From: Desemzia sp045528445
Lineage (GTDB): Bacteria; Bacillota; Bacilli; Lactobacillales; Carnobacteriaceae
Direction: 5' to 3'
NCBI RefSeq assembly: GCF_045528445.1
Contig: NZ_JBGQQU010000009.1
Span: 1-64,000, forward strand
DNA: 64,000 bases
The notes beneath the pieces were generated by a model. That model searched no databases, was not told the DNA's origin, and saw only the letters and a list, made by a program, of their open reading frames with translations. Positions within the stretch are counted from its first letter, which is position 1. Every line of letters begins with the position of its first letter. Position numbers and translations under genes: made by a program. Positions 61,461-64,000 of the stretch are shown here, in pieces.

Positions 61461-63761
61461 TTATTCGACTCGCAGGACTGCTCCATTGTGCTCGATCTCC
61501 ACTGATTCTCCTTCAAGCAATTTATATTCTGTTCCGTCAGGCGTGATGGTTACTTGGAAAAAGCTCGAATGATACTGGATATGGAACGAGATTTTTTGCC
61601 AGTGTTTCGGCAAATGCGGTGAAAAATGCAGCTTGTCTTCATATAACCGCATCCCGGCAAATCCATGAACCATACTCAACCAAGTTCCACCCATATTGGC
61701 AGCATGAATACCGTCCCTAGTGTTAGCCTGCAGATCGGTGATGTCCATTAAAGCTGTATCCATAAAATAATGGTACGCCCGTTCTGGATCACCGATTTCG
61801 TTGGCCATGATACCGAAGATCGAACGAGACAAGGAAGAATCATGGGTCGTGATTTTTTCATAATAGTAATAGTCCCGTCTTTTCTGCTCTACATCGAATT
61901 CCCATGAAAATAAAAATTGAGCCAAAACTGTATCGGCTTGTTTGTTGACTTGATACCGGAAAATAGCCAATGGATGATAATACATCAGTAAAGGATGATG
62001 CTCTTTAGGCGTCTTTTCCAAGTCCCATGGTTGTTTACTGAGAAAGTTGTCGTCTTGCTTGGTCAATTGAAGATTTTCCTCATATGGAAGATACATCGCT
62101 TCAGCTGCTTTTGACCATTCTTCCAGTTCCCGCCATTCAAAACCGACTACTTCCAAGGCGTTAGAAGTTTTTTCTTTGCCTGAGGACAACACTTCCAGTA
62201 CGGCCTCTACTGCATACTCTAAATTGTGTTTCACTAGAAGATTGGTATAAAAGTTGTTATTTACCAATGTAGTGTATTCATCTGGACCGGTGACTCCATT
62301 GAGCACAAACCGGTTTTTATTTAACGCGTCATATTGTCCAAAGGCTGTCCAAAAACGTGCCGTCTCAATCAAGATCTCTAAGCCTTCATTAAACGCAAAC
62401 TCTTTGTCTCCGGTTGCTTTGATATAAGTGTATACAGCGTGAGCAATATCGGCGTTGATATGGAATTGAGCTGTTCCCGCTGGGTAGTAAACACTGGCTT
62501 CTAATCCATTGATGGTACGCCAAGGAAACAGCGCCCCTTGTTGGACAGACAGCTCCTTCGCACGGACTCTGGCGGCAGGCAATATCGAGTGGCGATACAA
62601 TAAAAGTTGTTTAGCGATCTCAGGTTGGGTGTAGATAAAAAACGGCAGCATGTACATTTCCGTGTCCCAGAAGTAATGTCCATCATACCCTGGACCTGTC
62701 AGCCCTTTAGCAGAGATGCTGGTTTTGCCATCTCGACCTGCTGCTTGGTGCAAATGGAACAAGTTGAACCGCAAACCTTTTTGCAGCTGTTCATCCCCTT
62801 CAATGATAACATCACTTTTCTGCCAAAAGTCGCTCATCATTTTTATATGCTCTTCTTTTACTGTCTCATATCCTTTACTCAGTGCTGCCTTCAATAAACT
62901 ACGGACATGTTTAAGTTGTTTTGGCGTTTTTTTATCTTCTAGGTAAGGCCTGCTGTATGCAGCATAGCGATTCCATGTAACTGTTTTGCCTTTTTCAGGA
63001 CTGCAGCTCCAACTCTCTGTCAACCCTATACGGACGTATTCTGTTTCTATTTCGTCCACTTGTGTCCTAGTCCCCACGATTGCGTCCATTCCGCTGGCAG
63101 GAGTGTTGATATGCAGCAGCGGGAAAGATTCTTCACTCAGTTGTTCACTCGAGAATAAACGTGTTGTTAATTTGCGTACCCGAGGGTCTTTCTTCTCGTC
63201 TTCCGTTTTCCTATGGCTGATATCCTTTAAATCGTCCAGCACCATTTCAAACATCAAATCAACATTTTCTGTCAGCGGCGTGATTTTCACTTGCTGCACA
63301 AACAGCTCTGGAACATCATAGGAAACAAAATGTTCTGTGACGACACTGACTTTATCGTTGTGCTCGTTTTCCCAAGTAAAGCTGCGGGTCAGTACGCCTT
63401 TTTGCATGTCCAGTACTCGCTTATGCTCACTCGTTTTTCCGCGTTCCAAATTAAACCATTCTCTATTCACTGAAAATCGAATTTGTTTGGCATTAGGCAG
63501 AGGCGTGATAATTTGATGGTTGGTAGCAAATCCATAAGCCCATTCCGAGTAATCAATAGGGGTCGTTTCATAAAATCCATTCATATAAGTACCTTCGTTC
63601 CACACGTAATCGGGAACGAACTTTCCTTCTTCCAAACTGCCTCTAGTACCGATATGCCCGTTGGATAATGAAAACAAGGTCTCATTGTGTCGGATAAAAG
63701 AGGGGTCAATTCCTGTTTCAACCAACTGCCACGGGGTGCCGTTTTCCAATAATTTCCGCAT
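61461..63761 (-). CDS. GH65 disaccharide phosphorylase (maltose or related)
   Basis: A 766-residue glycoside hydrolase family 65 enzyme. An N-terminal beta-sandwich (ETLFSLSNGHIGTRGS), the (alpha/alpha)6 barrel with GLTGPGYDGHYFWDTEMYMLPFF and the general-acid Glu in GVTGPDEYT, then a C-terminal sheet are present. The phosphate-contact His-Ser-type region and the length fit inverting phosphorylases that split maltose, trehalose or kojibiose into glucose and beta-glucose-1-phosphate. The substrate cannot be told from sequence by eye; maltose is the most common in this order. ATG at 63761 follows GGAGG. No beta-phosphoglucomutase gene is seen within the window. Confidence 0.88.
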   Translation of the reverse strand: MRKLLENGTPWQLVETGIDPSFIRHNETLFSLSNGHIGTRGSLEEGKFVPDYVWNEGTYMNGFYETTPIDYSEWAYGFATNHQIITPLPNAKQIRFSVNREWFNLERGKTSEHKRVLDMQKGVLTRSFTWENEHNDKVSVVTEHFVSYDVPELFVQQVKITPLTENVDLMFEMVLDDLKDISHRKTEDEKKDPRVRKLTTRLFSSEQLSEESFPLLHINTPASGMDAIVGTRTQVDEIETEYVRIGLTESWSCSPEKGKTVTWNRYAAYSRPYLEDKKTPKQLKHVRSLLKAALSKGYETVKEEHIKMMSDFWQKSDVIIEGDEQLQKGLRFNLFHLHQAAGRDGKTSISAKGLTGPGYDGHYFWDTEMYMLPFFIYTQPEIAKQLLLYRHSILPAARVRAKELSVQQGALFPWRTINGLEASVYYPAGTAQFHINADIAHAVYTYIKATGDKEFAFNEGLEILIETARFWTAFGQYDALNKNRFVLNGVTGPDEYTTLVNNNFYTNLLVKHNLEYAVEAVLEVLSSGKEKTSNALEVVGFEWRELEEWSKAAEAMYLPYEENLQLTKQDDNFLSKQPWDLEKTPKEHHPLLMYYHPLAIFRYQVNKQADTVLAQFLFSWEFDVEQKRRDYYYYEKITTHDSSLSRSIFGIMANEIGDPERAYHYFMDTALMDITDLQANTRDGIHAANMGGTWLSMVHGFAGMRLYEDKLHFSPHLPKHWQKISFHIQYHSSFFQVTITPDGTEYKLLEGESVEIEHNGAVLRVE

Positions 63762-64000
63762 CAAGTCCAGCCTCCTTTTGATGTGCTGTATCCGGTCTCA
63801 TTTCGGTCATGGTACTCCTTATCAGAAAAGGTCTGCAACTCTTACGCCTTCTAGATGGAGACAATTGCTCAAGTTACTGATGTCTAAATCTAAATTAACC
63901 TCTCTAAGGTTCTACAACATTTGGCGTTTGTAAGTAAAAAACACGCTTCTTTTTAATGCAAAAAACAGGAAACACTGTTTGCGTACTCTTAGTTTGTTCT
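63762..64000. other. Region upstream of the GH65 gene
   Basis: On the minus strand AAGGAG lies 4 bases before an ATG at 63810 that opens a 30-codon frame (MTEMRPDTAHQKEAGLDA at its start) overlapping the GH65 start and ending at 63718. It may be a short upstream peptide or the start of nothing; no promoter is clear. The rest up to the window edge shows no recognisable gene. Confidence 0.3.

Overview
The window is one contiguous chromosomal stretch of a low-GC Gram-positive bacterium of the order Lactobacillales, most likely a Carnobacterium or close relative in the Carnobacteriaceae. This rests on near-consensus Shine-Dalgarno sites, the housekeeping block ldh, pth, mfd, yabM, mazG, rqcP, divIC, yabR, a peroxide-forming type glycerol-3-phosphate oxidase (GlpO), and Rgg and Mga type regulators. 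The species is an inference; no rRNA gene lies in the window.

Layout, left to right. At 0.3-2.1 kb lie a secreted coiled-coil protein and a small membrane protein. At 2.6-5.1 kb are a stand-alone OLD-family nuclease and two overlapping miniature genes. At 5.2-6.8 kb two broken IS66 copies meet head to head. From 31 kb down to 7 kb, all on the minus strand, runs a Wzx/Wzy-type capsule or exopolysaccharide operon: wzd, wze, a CapD-like dehydratase, initiating phosphoglycosyltransferase, CapN-like reductase, a glycosyltransferase, capE, capF, capG, five further assembly genes, wzy, another glycosyltransferase, wzx and rmlACBD. It predicts a polymer begun on an N-acetyl-6-deoxyhexosamine (D-FucNAc or D-QuiNAc) and containing L-FucNAc and L-rhamnose. 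An IS4-family element and an IS30 relic interrupt its distal part. At 31.3-35.6 kb is the glycerol operon glpK-glpO-glpF, with two long palindromes between glpK and glpO. At 36-40 kb is an accessory patch with a Fic protein, a HEPN-motif protein, a small membrane protein and decayed DNA. At 40.3-43.1 kb an Mga-like regulator overlaps a flavoprotein oxidoreductase that lacks the usual redox cysteine. An Rgg regulator follows. At 46-56.6 kb is the housekeeping block, then ldh, pepV and a GH65 disaccharide phosphorylase.

The most unusual content is a set of palindromic repeat arrays linked to two homologous NERD-domain genes. NERD gene 1 (47.4-48.3 kb, between divIC and rqcP) is followed by 20 head-to-tail units of exactly 52 bp. 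NERD gene 2 (57.9-58.8 kb, between ldh and pepV) is preceded by an array of ten palindromes of unrelated sequence, which keeps the same geometry: a 37-bp palindrome-bounded block plus a 15-bp spacer, giving a 52-bp period. A third array at 43.2-43.9 kb belongs to the second sequence family but has no NERD gene beside it. The two NERD proteins align from their first residue and keep the PD-(D/E)xK nuclease residues, a zinc ribbon and a basic C-terminal domain. Two unrelated palindrome sequences sharing identical spacing, each next to a NERD gene, suggest an undescribed nuclease-plus-cognate-repeat system.
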